From NCBI GenBank assembly GCA_029961745.1, contig CP124680.1, positions 3,658,001 to 3,722,000 on the forward strand: a stretch of DNA of 64,000 nt, read 5' to 3'. The position numbers and the translations under genes were made by a program. Shown here in pieces: positions 7,472 through 15,276 of the stretch (position 1 is the first letter of the stretch; each line of letters starts with the position of its first letter). The DNA is from Nocardioides sp. L-11A. Lineage in GTDB: Bacteria; Actinomycetota; Actinomycetes; Propionibacteriales; Nocardioidaceae. The notes beneath the pieces were generated by a model that had not been told where the DNA came from, did no database searches, and saw only the letters and a program-made list of their open reading frames with translations.

Positions 7472-8639
7472 GGGTCTCCTCCCAGCAGGTGGTCGCGAGG
7501 TCGACGAGACGGCCGGCCTCTCCGGTCGCGCCGCGGGTGTCGAGGGCGCCGCTCGCCGTGGCCGCGTCGACCCGGGACGCCATCGCGACGGGGTCGACCT
7601 GGAGGCCCGCGACCAGCTCGGCCGCCTGGCTCGCCGTGGTGACGGCGAGCTCCAAGAGCCGCGCCAGGGCGGGCCATTCGGCGTGCCACGCCCCGTCCGG
7701 GCGTTCGTCGACGGCACCCGCCGCGGCCAGGTGCAGCTGGCCGGCGAGCGCGGGAGCCTGCCGCGCGGCCGCACCGACGAGCACCGAGAGCACCGGGTTC
7801 TGCTTGTGCGGCATGGTCGAGGACCCGCCCCGCCCCGCGACCGCGCCCTCGCGGACCTCGGCGACCTCGGGCCGGCCGAGCAGCAGTACGTCGGCAGCGA
7901 TCACCCCCAGCGCGTCGGTCGCGGTCGTGAGCGCGTCGCCGATGCCGGTCAGCGCGGCCCGGCGGGTGTGCCACGGCAGGTCGGTGGCGGTCAGGCCGAG
8001 CGCGTCGGCGAGGGCGGGCGCGGCCCGGTCGGAGTGGCCGGCGTCCGGCCCGGCGAGATCGGCGAGCAGCGCGCGGGTGCCGGCGGCGCCGCCGTACTGG
8101 ACCGGGAAGGTCAGCCCGTCGAGCCGGGCGACGGCGTCGCCCACGCCCGCCAGCCACTGCGCGGCCCGCAGGCCGAAGGTGGTCGGGACGGCCCACTGGG
8201 TGAGGGTTCGCGCGACGGCGACGTCGTCGCGATGGGTGCGGGCGAGAACCGCGAGGGCGTCCCCGGCGACGACCAGGTCGGCACGGACCCGGGCGACGGC
8301 GTCGCGGGCGAGCAGGACGAGCGCGGTGTCGAGGACGTCCTGGCTGGTGAGGCCGCGGTGCACGGCTCCGCCCGCGTCGCCGGCGGCGTCACGGAGCAGC
8401 GCGACCAGCGGTACGACGGGATTGCCCGCCGCCTCGGACGCGACGGCGAGCGCCGGTAGGTCGACGTCGACCCCCGCGGCCGCCGCGGCGACCTGCGCCG
8501 CCTCCGCCTCGGTCGCGATGCCCGCGGCGACGAGCGCGCGCGCCCAGGCCGACTCCACCCGGAGCAGTGCCGCCAGGACCGCCGCGTCGTCGGCGACCCC
8601 CGCCGCCCGGTGCGCGCCGGGACGCAGCAGGCCGCTCAT
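7464..8639 (-). CDS. pcaB: 3-carboxy-cis,cis-muconate cycloisomerase
   Basis: It cyclises 3-carboxy-cis,cis-muconate, the product of PcaHG, to 4-carboxymuconolactone. It belongs to the fumarase/aspartase superfamily and has 391 residues, somewhat shorter than many PcaB proteins of about 450. The superfamily signature GSSTMPHKQNP is intact near residue 245, and HRGLTSQDVLDTAL (about 98-111) matches the second conserved region. The start is the ATG at 8639 overlapping the pcaG stop as ATGA. The C-terminal region is shortened relative to proteobacterial homologues. Confidence 0.93.
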   Translation of the reverse strand: MSGLLRPGAHRAAGVADDAAVLAALLRVESAWARALVAAGIATEAEAAQVAAAAAGVDVDLPALAVASEAAGNPVVPLVALLRDAAGDAGGAVHRGLTSQDVLDTALVLLARDAVARVRADLVVAGDALAVLARTHRDDVAVARTLTQWAVPTTFGLRAAQWLAGVGDAVARLDGLTFPVQYGGAAGTRALLADLAGPDAGHSDRAAPALADALGLTATDLPWHTRRAALTGIGDALTTATDALGVIAADVLLLGRPEVAEVREGAVAGRGGSSTMPHKQNPVLSVLVGAAARQAPALAGQLHLAAAGAVDERPDGAWHAEWPALARLLELAVTTASQAAELVAGLQVDPVAMASRVDAATASGALDTRGATGEAGRLVDLATTCWEETRG

Positions 8640-9190
8640 CTCTCGTGCCGCCGGTAGCGCAGGAAGACCGTCTCCCGCTCGCCCTGCAGGTGGACGTCGA
8701 AGCGGAGGCTGCCGTCGGCCTCGCGCTCGGCCCGCAGCGTCGCGGCGTCGGCCGCGGGGAGGCCCGCGAGGAAGGTGTCGGACTCGCCGGGCAGGTAGGC
8801 GCGGGTGAACAGTCGGTCGAGCAGGCCACGCGCGAAGACGACGACCGAGAAGAACGCGGCTCCCCCGCCGCCACCGGGTACGACGGTGGTGAACGCGTAG
8901 CGTCCCGACGCATCGGTCGCCGCCCGGCCCCAGCCGGTGAACCGGCCGTCGCGGTGCAGCGAGCCCTCGACCCGCGGCGCCCGGCCGGTGGGGTCGGCCT
9001 GCCGGATCTCCAGGAGCGCGTCGGGCACGGGTGCCCCGCTGCCGTCGTACACGGTGCCGTGGAGGCGGACTGCTCCCACCGAGCCGGCGGGGACGAGGAG
9101 GCTGTCGCCGGCGTAGGGCAGCGCGTCGTGGAAGAACGGGCCGATCGTCTGCCCGGGCGTGGGTGCGAGGGTCTCGCTCGGGGTGGTCAC
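8636..9190 (-). CDS. pcaG: Protocatechuate 3,4-dioxygenase alpha subunit
   Basis: The alpha subunit of the iron(III) intradiol dioxygenase that cleaves protocatechuate to 3-carboxy-cis,cis-muconate. It is 184 residues long with the N-terminal family tract PTPGQTIGPFFHDAL, the beta-sandwich core LHGTVYDGSGAPVPDALLEI and a truncated metal region, as expected: the alpha subunit lacks the iron ligands and only completes the active site. It overlaps pcaH by 4 nt and pcaB by 4 nt, in the conserved H-G order. Confidence 0.95.
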   Translation of the reverse strand: MTTPSETLAPTPGQTIGPFFHDALPYAGDSLLVPAGSVGAVRLHGTVYDGSGAPVPDALLEIRQADPTGRAPRVEGSLHRDGRFTGWGRAATDASGRYAFTTVVPGGGGGAAFFSVVVFARGLLDRLFTRAYLPGESDTFLAGLPAADAATLRAEREADGSLRFDVHLQGERETVFLRYRRHER

Positions 9191-9972
9191 TGCTCGTCAC
9201 GCTCCAGGGGCGTCGCGTGGGTGCCGGTCAGCACGATGTCCCAGCGGTAGCCGGTCGCCCACTCGTGGGTGGTGAGGTCGTGGTCGTAGGTCGCGACGAG
9301 CCGGTCGCGCGCGGCCTGGTCGGTGATCGACTGGTAGATCGGGTCGAGCGCGAAGAGCGGGTCGCCCGGGAAGTACATCTGGGTGATCAGCCGCTGGGTG
9401 AACTCGGTGCCGAACAGCGAGAAGTGGATGTGCGCGGGCCGCCAGGCGTTGAGGTGGTTGCGCCACGGGTAGGGCCCCGGCTTGATCGTGGTGAACCGGT
9501 AGGTGCCGTCGCCGTCGGTCAGGCAGCGCCCGACGCCGGTGAAGTTCGGGTCGATCGCCGCCGGGTGCTGGTCGCGCTTGTGGATGTAGCGACCGCCCGC
9601 GTTCGCCTGCCAGATCTCGACCAGCTGGTACCGCACCGGCCGGCCGTCGCCGTCGAGGACCCGGCCGGTGAGCAGCATCCGCTCACCGATCGGCTCGCCG
9701 CCGTGCTGGATGGTGAGGTCGGCCTCGACGGGGTCGACGTCGGAGTGCCCGAAGACCGGCGCGACCAGCTCGATCCCCTCGGGGTCGGCATGGCGCGGGT
9801 CCTTGGTGGGGTGGCGCAGCGCCGAGCTGCGGTACGGCGGGAAGTCGATCCGCGGCTGCGCGGCGCCCGGTGCGGTGGCGGCGTGCGCCTCGGTGATCTC
9901 GGCGGTGATCCCCTCCTGCGAGTCGGGGGCCGGCGGGGCGGCGGCGCTGCGGGCGTCGGTGGTCGTGGACAC
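9187..9972 (-). CDS. pcaH: Protocatechuate 3,4-dioxygenase beta subunit
   Basis: The catalytic beta subunit of protocatechuate 3,4-dioxygenase. The four Fe(III) ligands are visible: Tyr in GRYIHKRD, Tyr in GPYPWRNH, and the two His of RPAHIHFSLFG. It has 261 residues, about 20 more than usual because of an Ala/Pro-rich N-terminal extension. The start is a GTG at 9972 with only a weak ribosome site. It is the first gene of a six-gene operon (pcaH-G-B-D-C-pobA), every junction of which overlaps by 4 or 8 nt. The promoter is in the 67-bp gap shared with the divergent IclR gene. Confidence 0.96.
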   Translation of the reverse strand: MSTTTDARSAAAPPAPDSQEGITAEITEAHAATAPGAAQPRIDFPPYRSSALRHPTKDPRHADPEGIELVAPVFGHSDVDPVEADLTIQHGGEPIGERMLLTGRVLDGDGRPVRYQLVEIWQANAGGRYIHKRDQHPAAIDPNFTGVGRCLTDGDGTYRFTTIKPGPYPWRNHLNAWRPAHIHFSLFGTEFTQRLITQMYFPGDPLFALDPIYQSITDQAARDRLVATYDHDLTTHEWATGYRWDIVLTGTHATPLERDEQ

Positions 9973-10039
9973 GTTCCCACGCTAGGTGCGCGGGTCGGCC
10001 CCACGCGATAGCGTGCTTCCACTGAGCGAAAGGAGCGGC
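9973..10039. promoter_or_regulatory. Divergent pcaH / iclR control region
   Basis: This 67-bp gap must hold both promoters. It contains the dyad CACGCGATAGCGTG (10002-10015), a candidate IclR-type operator, and a related half site CACGCTAG at 9979-9986. AAAGGAG at 10030-10036 is the ribosome site of the IclR gene. Confidence 0.55.
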
Positions 10040-10786
10040 ATGGCCGGCAACACCTCCGTCCCCGGCGCGACCGTCGTGTCGCGCAGCCTGGCCCTGCTCT
10101 TCGCCTTCGACGACGCCCACCGCCGCCTCACCCTCTCCGAGCTGGCCCGCCGCGCCGGCCTGCCGCTCCCCACCGCGCACCGGCTGGTCGGCGAGCTGGT
10201 CGCCGGGGGTGCCCTCGTGCGGCGCGCCGACGGCGCCTACGTCGTCGCGCGCCGGCTGTGGCAGGTCGGCCTGCTCGCTCCCGTCGAGACGGGGCTGCGC
10301 GAGATCGCCGCGCCCTTCATGAACGACCTGCACGCCACCACCCGCGCGACCGTCCACCTCGCCGTCCGCGAGGGCACCGAGGTGCTCTACCTCGAGCGCC
10401 TCTCGGGTCGCGCGTCCGTGCCCGTCGTCAGCACCGTCGGCTCCCGGCTCCCCCTGCACGCCACCGGCGTCGGCAAGGTGCTGCTCGCCCACGCCCCCGA
10501 CGACATCGCGACCGACGCGCTGGCCCGCCTGACCCGGGTCACGCCGTACACGATCACCCAGCCGGCCCGGCTGCTCGATCAGCTCGACCGGGTGCGCCGC
10601 GACGGCTACGCCACCACCGTCGAGGAGATGACCCTCGGCGCCTGCTCGGTCGCCGTGCCCGTGCCGGCCGGCGGCCACGTCGTCGCCGCGCTCGGCGTCG
10701 TCGTCCCGTCGCTCAAGCGGGACCGGGCCCGGCTCGTCGCCGGCCTCCAGGTCGCGGCTCGGGGCATCGGTCGCTCACTGGGCTGA
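10040..10786 (+). CDS. IclR-family regulator of the pca operon
   Basis: A 248-residue IclR-family protein with an N-terminal winged helix-turn-helix (about residues 8-70; LTLSELARRAGLPLPTAHRL) and a C-terminal effector domain (LHATGVGKVLLAH, GYATTVEEMTLGACSVAVPV). IclR proteins such as PcaR and PobR respond to beta-ketoadipate or 4-hydroxybenzoate. The divergent position against pcaHGBDC-pobA makes it their likely regulator. The start is the ATG at 10040 preceded by AAAGGAG; an upstream in-frame start at 9986 would run into the pcaH promoter and is less likely. Whether it activates or represses cannot be read. Confidence 0.9.
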   Translation: MAGNTSVPGATVVSRSLALLFAFDDAHRRLTLSELARRAGLPLPTAHRLVGELVAGGALVRRADGAYVVARRLWQVGLLAPVETGLREIAAPFMNDLHATTRATVHLAVREGTEVLYLERLSGRASVPVVSTVGSRLPLHATGVGKVLLAHAPDDIATDALARLTRVTPYTITQPARLLDQLDRVRRDGYATTVEEMTLGACSVAVPVPAGGHVVAALGVVVPSLKRDRARLVAGLQVAARGIGRSLG

Positions 10787-10807
10787 AGCGCGCAGGACGG
10801 CACCGCG

Positions 10808-11206
10808 TCAATGGCGTCCTTCCAGACCCACGGCCTGACGAAGCTTGCGCACCGACTCCTCCAGGTCCTCGTCGTCCCGGGCGCGGGAGGCCATCAGGTC
10901 AGAGAGCGCCTCGGCGATCACGTTCAGCTTCTCGTGCGAGGCCTCCTCCGAGCGCCGGCCGGCGTTCTGGAGCAGCACCAACAGGAGCAGCGACAGCACC
11001 GACGAGCCCGTGTGCAGGGCGAGCTCCCACTTCGTCGCGCTCGACCACAACGGCAGGCTCGCCACCCAGACGACGAGCACCCCGACGATCACGTAGAAGA
11101 ACGGAGCCGCGCTCACCAGCCGATGGACGACCTCGACGAACCGCTCGAAACGCCCCCGGCCATCGCCCTCGCGGCGGGACTGCGCCGCCTCGCTCCGCCC
11201 GCTCAT
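10808..11206 (-). CDS. Low-affinity iron permease-like small membrane protein
   Basis: A 132-residue protein with two hydrophobic segments (about residues 35-55 and 66-82) followed by a charged helical tail with EEASHEKLNVIAEAL. The segment around WELALHTGSSVLSLLLLVLLQNA resembles the low-affinity iron permease family named after yeast Fet4, whose bacterial members are mostly unproven. There is no metal-binding motif that would confirm iron transport. It converges with the IclR gene at 21 bp and stands alone. The N-terminus (about 25 residues) is charged and Arg-rich. Confidence 0.6.
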   Translation of the reverse strand: MSGRSEAAQSRREGDGRGRFERFVEVVHRLVSAAPFFYVIVGVLVVWVASLPLWSSATKWELALHTGSSVLSLLLLVLLQNAGRRSEEASHEKLNVIAEALSDLMASRARDDEDLEESVRKLRQAVGLEGRH

Positions 11207-11244
11207 GGACTCAACCTACGTGCCCGGCGCCGATCTGCCTCGGG

Positions 11245-11748
11245 TCAGGCAGCGTCGTGCGCCCGCAGGTACGCCGCCAGCGGGCCCGGCAGCTGTGCCG
11301 GGCGGTCGCCCCAGTCGTAGACCACGGCGGTCCGGGCGAGCAGATCGTGCAGTGCGCGGTGGTCGCGGCGCAGCACGATCAGCAGGGCGCCGATGCCGAA
11401 GAAGGACGTGCTCAGCGGGAAGAGCAGGGTCCGCACCAGGCAGGCGACCGGACCCACCGGCCGCCCCGCGCGGGACACGATCTTGAGACCGACGATCGCC
11501 TTGCCCACGGTCCGCCCGCTCACGGCCGTGCTGCCGACCACGTACACCGCCGCCCACGTCAGCAGTGCGACGGTCGCGACGGCGCCGGTGCCCTCCTCGA
11601 TCGAGACGTCGAGAAGCGCCTGGAGGAGGAAGCCGAGGATCCCCACCCCGATCGAGTACGACGCCAGCACCACGCCGACGTCGATCGCCACGGCCGCGGC
11701 CCGACTCACCGGCCCGGCGTACCGACCGGTGACCGTCGCGCGGCTCAT
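11245..11748 (-). CDS. RDD-family membrane protein
   Basis: A 167-residue RDD-family protein with three to four membrane segments. The family hallmarks are AVAIDVGVVLASY near residue 20, GRTVGKAIVGLKIV in the middle and HDLLARTAVVYDW near the C-terminus. RDD proteins are generally uncharacterised; some have been linked to ion exchange. The start overlaps by 4 nt with the stop of the repeat protein encoded upstream, so the two are an operon and probably act together at the membrane. Confidence 0.82.
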   Translation of the reverse strand: MSRATVTGRYAGPVSRAAAVAIDVGVVLASYSIGVGILGFLLQALLDVSIEEGTGAVATVALLTWAAVYVVGSTAVSGRTVGKAIVGLKIVSRAGRPVGPVACLVRTLLFPLSTSFFGIGALLIVLRRDHRALHDLLARTAVVYDWGDRPAQLPGPLAAYLRAHDAA

Positions 11749-12161
11749 CCCTCGCCCCGCTCGCCCACCAGGAGGACGGGACCGAGAGGCGCGGGGCCGT
11801 GCCGGCGCAGCAGGCGGTCGACGAAACCGCTGACGACCCGGTCCAGGCCGACCACCTGGCTGCGCGCGACATCGAGGGTGCGGCCGGCGAGGTCGCCCGT
11901 CGTCTCGGCGACGATGTCGGAGATCCCGGCGCGCTGGACGAGCGCCTCGACGTCGGCGCGCGCGAGGAGCCGGTCGACGTCGACCCGGTCCAGCAATCGG
12001 TTCACGTCGACGCGCTCCAGCAGGTGGTTGACGTCCACCTGGTCGAGCACCGCGTCGATGTCGACGTGCTCGAGGATCTCCTCGACCGGCATCGCATCCA
12101 CCACCTTGCCGGTGACCACGCCGGCGACACGGCTGAACAAACCGGGCTCTGGGGGCGTCAT
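11745..12161 (-). CDS. Nonapeptide-repeat protein (V-D-x-x-x-L-L-x-R)
   Basis: A 138-residue protein that is not an enzyme I recognise. From about residue 24 to 86 it consists of seven consecutive nine-residue units such as VDVNHLLER, VDVNRLLDR and VDVDRLLAR, ending in ADVEALVQR and AGISDIVAE. Each unit has V-D at positions 1-2, L/V at 6-7 and a basic or acidic residue at 9. The regular period suggests a solenoid or long amphipathic helix. There is no signal peptide; the C-terminal 50 residues contain a possible amphipathic helix RSQVVGLDRVVSGFVDRLL. It shares ATGA with the RDD gene and starts 27 bp from the divergent cls gene. Confidence 0.8.
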   Translation of the reverse strand: MTPPEPGLFSRVAGVVTGKVVDAMPVEEILEHVDIDAVLDQVDVNHLLERVDVNRLLDRVDVDRLLARADVEALVQRAGISDIVAETTGDLAGRTLDVARSQVVGLDRVVSGFVDRLLRRHGPAPLGPVLLVGERGEG

Positions 12162-12188
12162 GAGCTCAGGATTCCATAGGGTTCACCC

Positions 12189-13661
12189 ATGAATTGGCTC
12201 GTTCCGACGTCGACACTCGGCTGGATCGTCTTCGGACTCGACATGGCACTGCGGCTCGCCGCGCTGGGCATCATCCCCGGCAACCGCAAGCCGTCGACCG
12301 GAATGGCGTGGCTGCTGCTGATCCTGATCGAGCCGATCATCGGGTTCGCGATCTTCCTGCTGTTCGGCCGGATCAAGCTCGGCAACCGGCGGATCACCCG
12401 CCAGCGCACGGCGATCGCCGCGATCCGCGAGCGCAGCGAGGCACTGCCGCTGTCCTTCGACGCGAGCCGCCTCCCCCCGGCGATGGCGGGAGTGGCCGCG
12501 CTCAACCGGCACCTCGGCGCCCTGCCGCTCACCGGCGGCAACGAGGTGGAGCTCTGGCCGGACTACCGCGGCCTGATGACCGAGATGGCCCGTGAGATCG
12601 ACCGGGCCCGCAGCCATGTCCATGTCGAGTTCTACATCACCGCGTGGGACGACGTGACCGACCCGGTCTTCCAGGCGATGATCCGCGCCACGGAGCGCGG
12701 CGTCGACGTGCGCCTGCTCTTCGACCACATCGGCTCACGCCGGATCCCCGGCTACCGTGCGATGGTCAGGCGCCTGCGCGGCACCCGGATCGCCTGGCAC
12801 CCGATGCTGCCGATCAAGCCGCTGCGAGGCCGGTTCCGCCGCCCCGACCTGCGCAACCACCGCAAGATCCTGGTGATCGACGGCAGCGTCGGCTTCACCG
12901 GCTCGCTCAACCTCACCGAGCCCGGCTACAACAAGCCCGCCAACCACCGGCTGGGCCGCGAGTGGGTCGAGCTGATGGTGCGCCTGGAGGGCCCGGTCGT
13001 CGGCGCGCTCAACGCCGTCTTCGCCTCCGACTGGTACGTCGAGACGGGCCAGGTCGTCGACCTGGTCGCCGTCCACGGCCAACCGGACCGCCGGCCCGAG
13101 GAGGTCTTCGACGTCCCGTGCCAGGTGGTGCCGAGCGGACCGGGCATCGTGGCCGAGAACAACCTGCGGATGTTCACCACCCTGCTGTACGCCGCGACCG
13201 AGCGGATCTCGCTGACCTCGCCGTACTTCGTCCCCGACGAGTCGCTGCTCTACGCCGTCACGACCGCCGCCGAGCGCGGCGTCGACGTCGAGCTGTTCGT
13301 CAGCGAGGTGTCCGACCAGTTCCTCGTCGGGCACGCGCAGGCGTCGTACTACAAGGCGCTGCTCGAGGCCGGCGTGCGGATCTACCAGTACCCGGCGCCG
13401 TACATCCTGCACTCCAAGCACTTCACGATCGACGACCAGGTCGCGGTGGTCGGCTCCAGCAATATGGACATGCGCTCGTTCGCCCTCAACTACGAGGTGT
13501 CGCTGATGATGCCGGACCCCGCCGTGGTCGCGAAGATGCGCCGCGTCGAGGACACCTACCGAGCCCTGTCGAAGGAGCTGACCCTGGCGGCCTGGGGCGA
13601 ACGGTCCCCCGGCGCGAAGTACGTCGACAACGTGGCCCGGCTGACCGCGGCCCTCCAGTAG
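12189..13661 (+). CDS. cls: Cardiolipin synthase (PLD family)
   Basis: It joins two phosphatidylglycerol molecules (or CDP-diacylglycerol plus PG) into cardiolipin at the inner membrane. It has 490 residues, with two N-terminal membrane segments (about 8-28 and 38-60) followed by two phospholipase D domains. The two HKD motifs are intact: HRKILVID in LRNHRKILVIDGSVGFTGS and HSKHFTID in LHSKHFTIDDQVAVVGSSNMD. The phospholipase D layout is of the bacterial ClsA type rather than the CDP-alcohol-transferase type common in actinomycetes. The start ATG at 12189 lies only 27 bp from the divergent repeat-protein start. Confidence 0.95.
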   Translation: MNWLVPTSTLGWIVFGLDMALRLAALGIIPGNRKPSTGMAWLLLILIEPIIGFAIFLLFGRIKLGNRRITRQRTAIAAIRERSEALPLSFDASRLPPAMAGVAALNRHLGALPLTGGNEVELWPDYRGLMTEMAREIDRARSHVHVEFYITAWDDVTDPVFQAMIRATERGVDVRLLFDHIGSRRIPGYRAMVRRLRGTRIAWHPMLPIKPLRGRFRRPDLRNHRKILVIDGSVGFTGSLNLTEPGYNKPANHRLGREWVELMVRLEGPVVGALNAVFASDWYVETGQVVDLVAVHGQPDRRPEEVFDVPCQVVPSGPGIVAENNLRMFTTLLYAATERISLTSPYFVPDESLLYAVTTAAERGVDVELFVSEVSDQFLVGHAQASYYKALLEAGVRIYQYPAPYILHSKHFTIDDQVAVVGSSNMDMRSFALNYEVSLMMPDPAVVAKMRRVEDTYRALSKELTLAAWGERSPGAKYVDNVARLTAALQ

Positions 13662-13810
13662 CGGCGGGCCCCTGGTCCCGGCCGGATGGTCCGTTCGGGC
13701 GGGGGCGGTCTGACCGAAGGGCCTGACCTGCCACGGACCCGTTGCCCGACACGTCGCGGGACCCGATCCTCGGGAGGAGAACGGTCCGGCCCCGAGTCCC
13801 GGAGGAACCC

Positions 13811-14017
13811 ATGAGCGCCGTCGCAGCCAGCCCGGTCGAGCCCGCCCCCGCAGTGGCGGCCGGCCCGCGCCCGTCCCCCGACCTGGAGCACGCACTGCTC
13901 GAGATCGCCGCGTCCGAGCGGGCGCTCGACGACGTCCTGCGCCGCGCCTCACGACTGCATCAGCGCAATCTCGACCACGCGCCACGCACCTGCCTGGTCT
14001 GCTTCACCCAGCGCTGA
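13811..14017 (+). CDS. Small hypothetical protein with C-terminal CxxC
   Basis: A 68-residue protein that I do not recognise. The first third is Ala/Pro/Val-rich, the middle is an amphipathic helix (about residues 25-55, HALLEIAASERALDDVLRR), and the end carries CLVCFTQR, a CxxC pair. The ATG at 13811 is supported by GGAGGA 7 nt upstream; an open frame reaches back to 13742 but without a ribosome site. It might bind a metal or be a small regulatory protein; that is a guess. Confidence 0.5.
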   Translation: MSAVAASPVEPAPAVAAGPRPSPDLEHALLEIAASERALDDVLRRASRLHQRNLDHAPRTCLVCFTQR

Positions 14018-14078
14018 GGACGGCGCTCGGCCTTCGGTCGAGGCGTATCACCGCGCCGGCACCGGGCACTACAGGTGC

Positions 14079-14285
14079 ATGTACATCGGACTCGGCATCA
14101 TCCTGCTCGTCCTGGGCCTGATCCTCGCCCTGGACGTGATCACCGTCGACATCGACTACGTCAACGACGACCTGTTGGGCACCATCCTGATCATCGCCGG
14201 CGCGCTGGCGATCGTCCTCTCGCTCGTCGTCGCGCCGCCCTGGCGCCGCGACCGGATCGTCCACCACGACGACCGCCGGCCCTGA
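14079..14285 (+). CDS. DUF6458-like two-helix membrane protein
   Basis: A 68-residue membrane protein with two transmembrane segments (about residues 3-19 and 34-52) joined by VDIDYVNDDLLG and ending in a charged tail with WRRDR and HHDDRR. The pattern G-x-G-I-x-L-L-V-L-G near the start and LLGTILIIAGALAIVLSL later is typical of the small actinobacterial DUF6458 family, of unknown function. The ATG at 14079 lies right after ACAGGTGC. No operon partner is clear. Confidence 0.6.
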   Translation: MYIGLGIILLVLGLILALDVITVDIDYVNDDLLGTILIIAGALAIVLSLVVAPPWRRDRIVHHDDRRP

Positions 14286-14301
14286 GGGTGCACCATGAGA
14301 C

Positions 14302-14685
14302 ATGGCCAGTGAGCTGACGCCGTACCTCCACGTCCGTGACGGCCGGGCGGCGATCGCCTGGTACGTCGACGTCCTCGGCGCCGCGATCGTGGACGCCCCG
14401 ATCGAGATGCCCGACGGCCGGCTGGGTCATGTCGAGCTCGCCGTCGGCGGCGCCCGGTGGATGATGTCGGACGAGTTCCCGGAGCTGCATGCCGAGGCGC
14501 CTCGCGGCGACCGCGGCCTCCCGGTCACGCTGCATCTCACGGTGCCCGACGTCGACGGGCTCTGCACGCGGATCGTCGCCGCGGGGACCTCCCTCGACCG
14601 CGGCCCCGAGGACGCACCCCCGGCCGGGCGGGTCGCCTCGTTCCGCGACCCGTTCGGTCATCGTTGGTTCCTCGAGCAGCCCTGA
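14302..14685 (+). CDS. VOC-family protein (glyoxalase/bleomycin-resistance fold)
   Basis: A 127-residue single-chain VOC protein in the PhnB-like group. It has paired beta-alpha-beta-beta-beta modules: TPYLHVRDGRAAIAWYVDVLGA at the start, LHLTVPDVDGL in the middle and FRDPFGHRWFLEQP at the end. The His and Glu near the C-terminus could be metal ligands. There is no indication of substrate. The stop lies 25 bp from the end of the convergent HNH remnant. Confidence 0.75.
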   Translation: MASELTPYLHVRDGRAAIAWYVDVLGAAIVDAPIEMPDGRLGHVELAVGGARWMMSDEFPELHAEAPRGDRGLPVTLHLTVPDVDGLCTRIVAAGTSLDRGPEDAPPAGRVASFRDPFGHRWFLEQP

Positions 14686-14710
14686 CCTCGCCCGGCGCAC
14701 ACCCGTCGGT

Positions 14711-15169
14711 CTAGGTGCGTCGGTGGAAGCGGATGTCGCCGTTGGGGAGGCGGTCGTGGGTGAAGGCGCGGTCGTGGATGCGGTGGTGATGGTGGTTGCA
14801 CAGGCTGATCGCGTCGGCGAGGTCGGTGCTGCCGCCGTGGGACCAGGGGGTGTGGTGGTGGGCCTCGGTCCAGGTGGCGGGGATGGTGCAGCCTTCGGCG
14901 CGGCAGTGTCGGTCGCGCAGGCGGAGGGCGCGGCGTTGGGCGCGGGTGAAGAGTCGGGTGCGGCGGCCGAGGTCGAGGACCTCGCTGGTGGTGCCGAGCA
15001 CGGCGGGGATGATGGTGGCCTGGCAGGCGAGCCGGCGGGCATCGGTAGCGGAGATCGCTTCTTCGCCGTCGCCGGCGATGACGCCCGCGGCGGCCCGCGG
15101 CGGCACGCTCCGGACCTCGGCAGCGCACCCCACGATCGAGTGCGGTGGCGCGAGCGTGGCGACCGACAT
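14711..15169 (-). pseudogene. Truncated HNH endonuclease (DUF222-HNH family remnant)
   Basis: The 152-residue reading frame carries the C-terminal third of a DUF222-HNH protein: ISATDARRLACQATIIPAVLG, the HCRAEGC zinc knuckle, TEAHHHTPWSHGG and LCNHHHHRIHD. Full-length family members have about 400-450 residues; the whole DUF222 part is absent. Upstream lie a 16-bp palindrome and then the pilD gene end. The HNH core itself is intact (His-His, Asn, His), so a small active nuclease is conceivable, but a decayed gene is more likely. DUF222-HNH genes are multi-copy and mobile-looking in actinomycetes. Confidence 0.7.
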
Positions 15170-15173
15170 ATGA

Positions 15174-15189
15174 GCACTCCCGGGAGTGC
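15174..15189. repeat. Perfect 16-bp palindrome next to HNH remnant
   Basis: GCACTCCCGGGAGTGC is perfectly self-complementary. It lies 5 bp before the first codon of the truncated HNH frame, where the missing DUF222 part would begin. It could be a scar of the deletion, a terminator behind pilD (which ends at 15277 on the same strand), or an operator. Confidence 0.55.
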
Positions 15190-15276
15190 CTGATCTGATG
15201 CCTCCATGCGACCACGGAGGGCCGACACATCGGTGCGGCCGAATCTCCGGCCTGTGGTCAGACCGGCGGACCGCGG

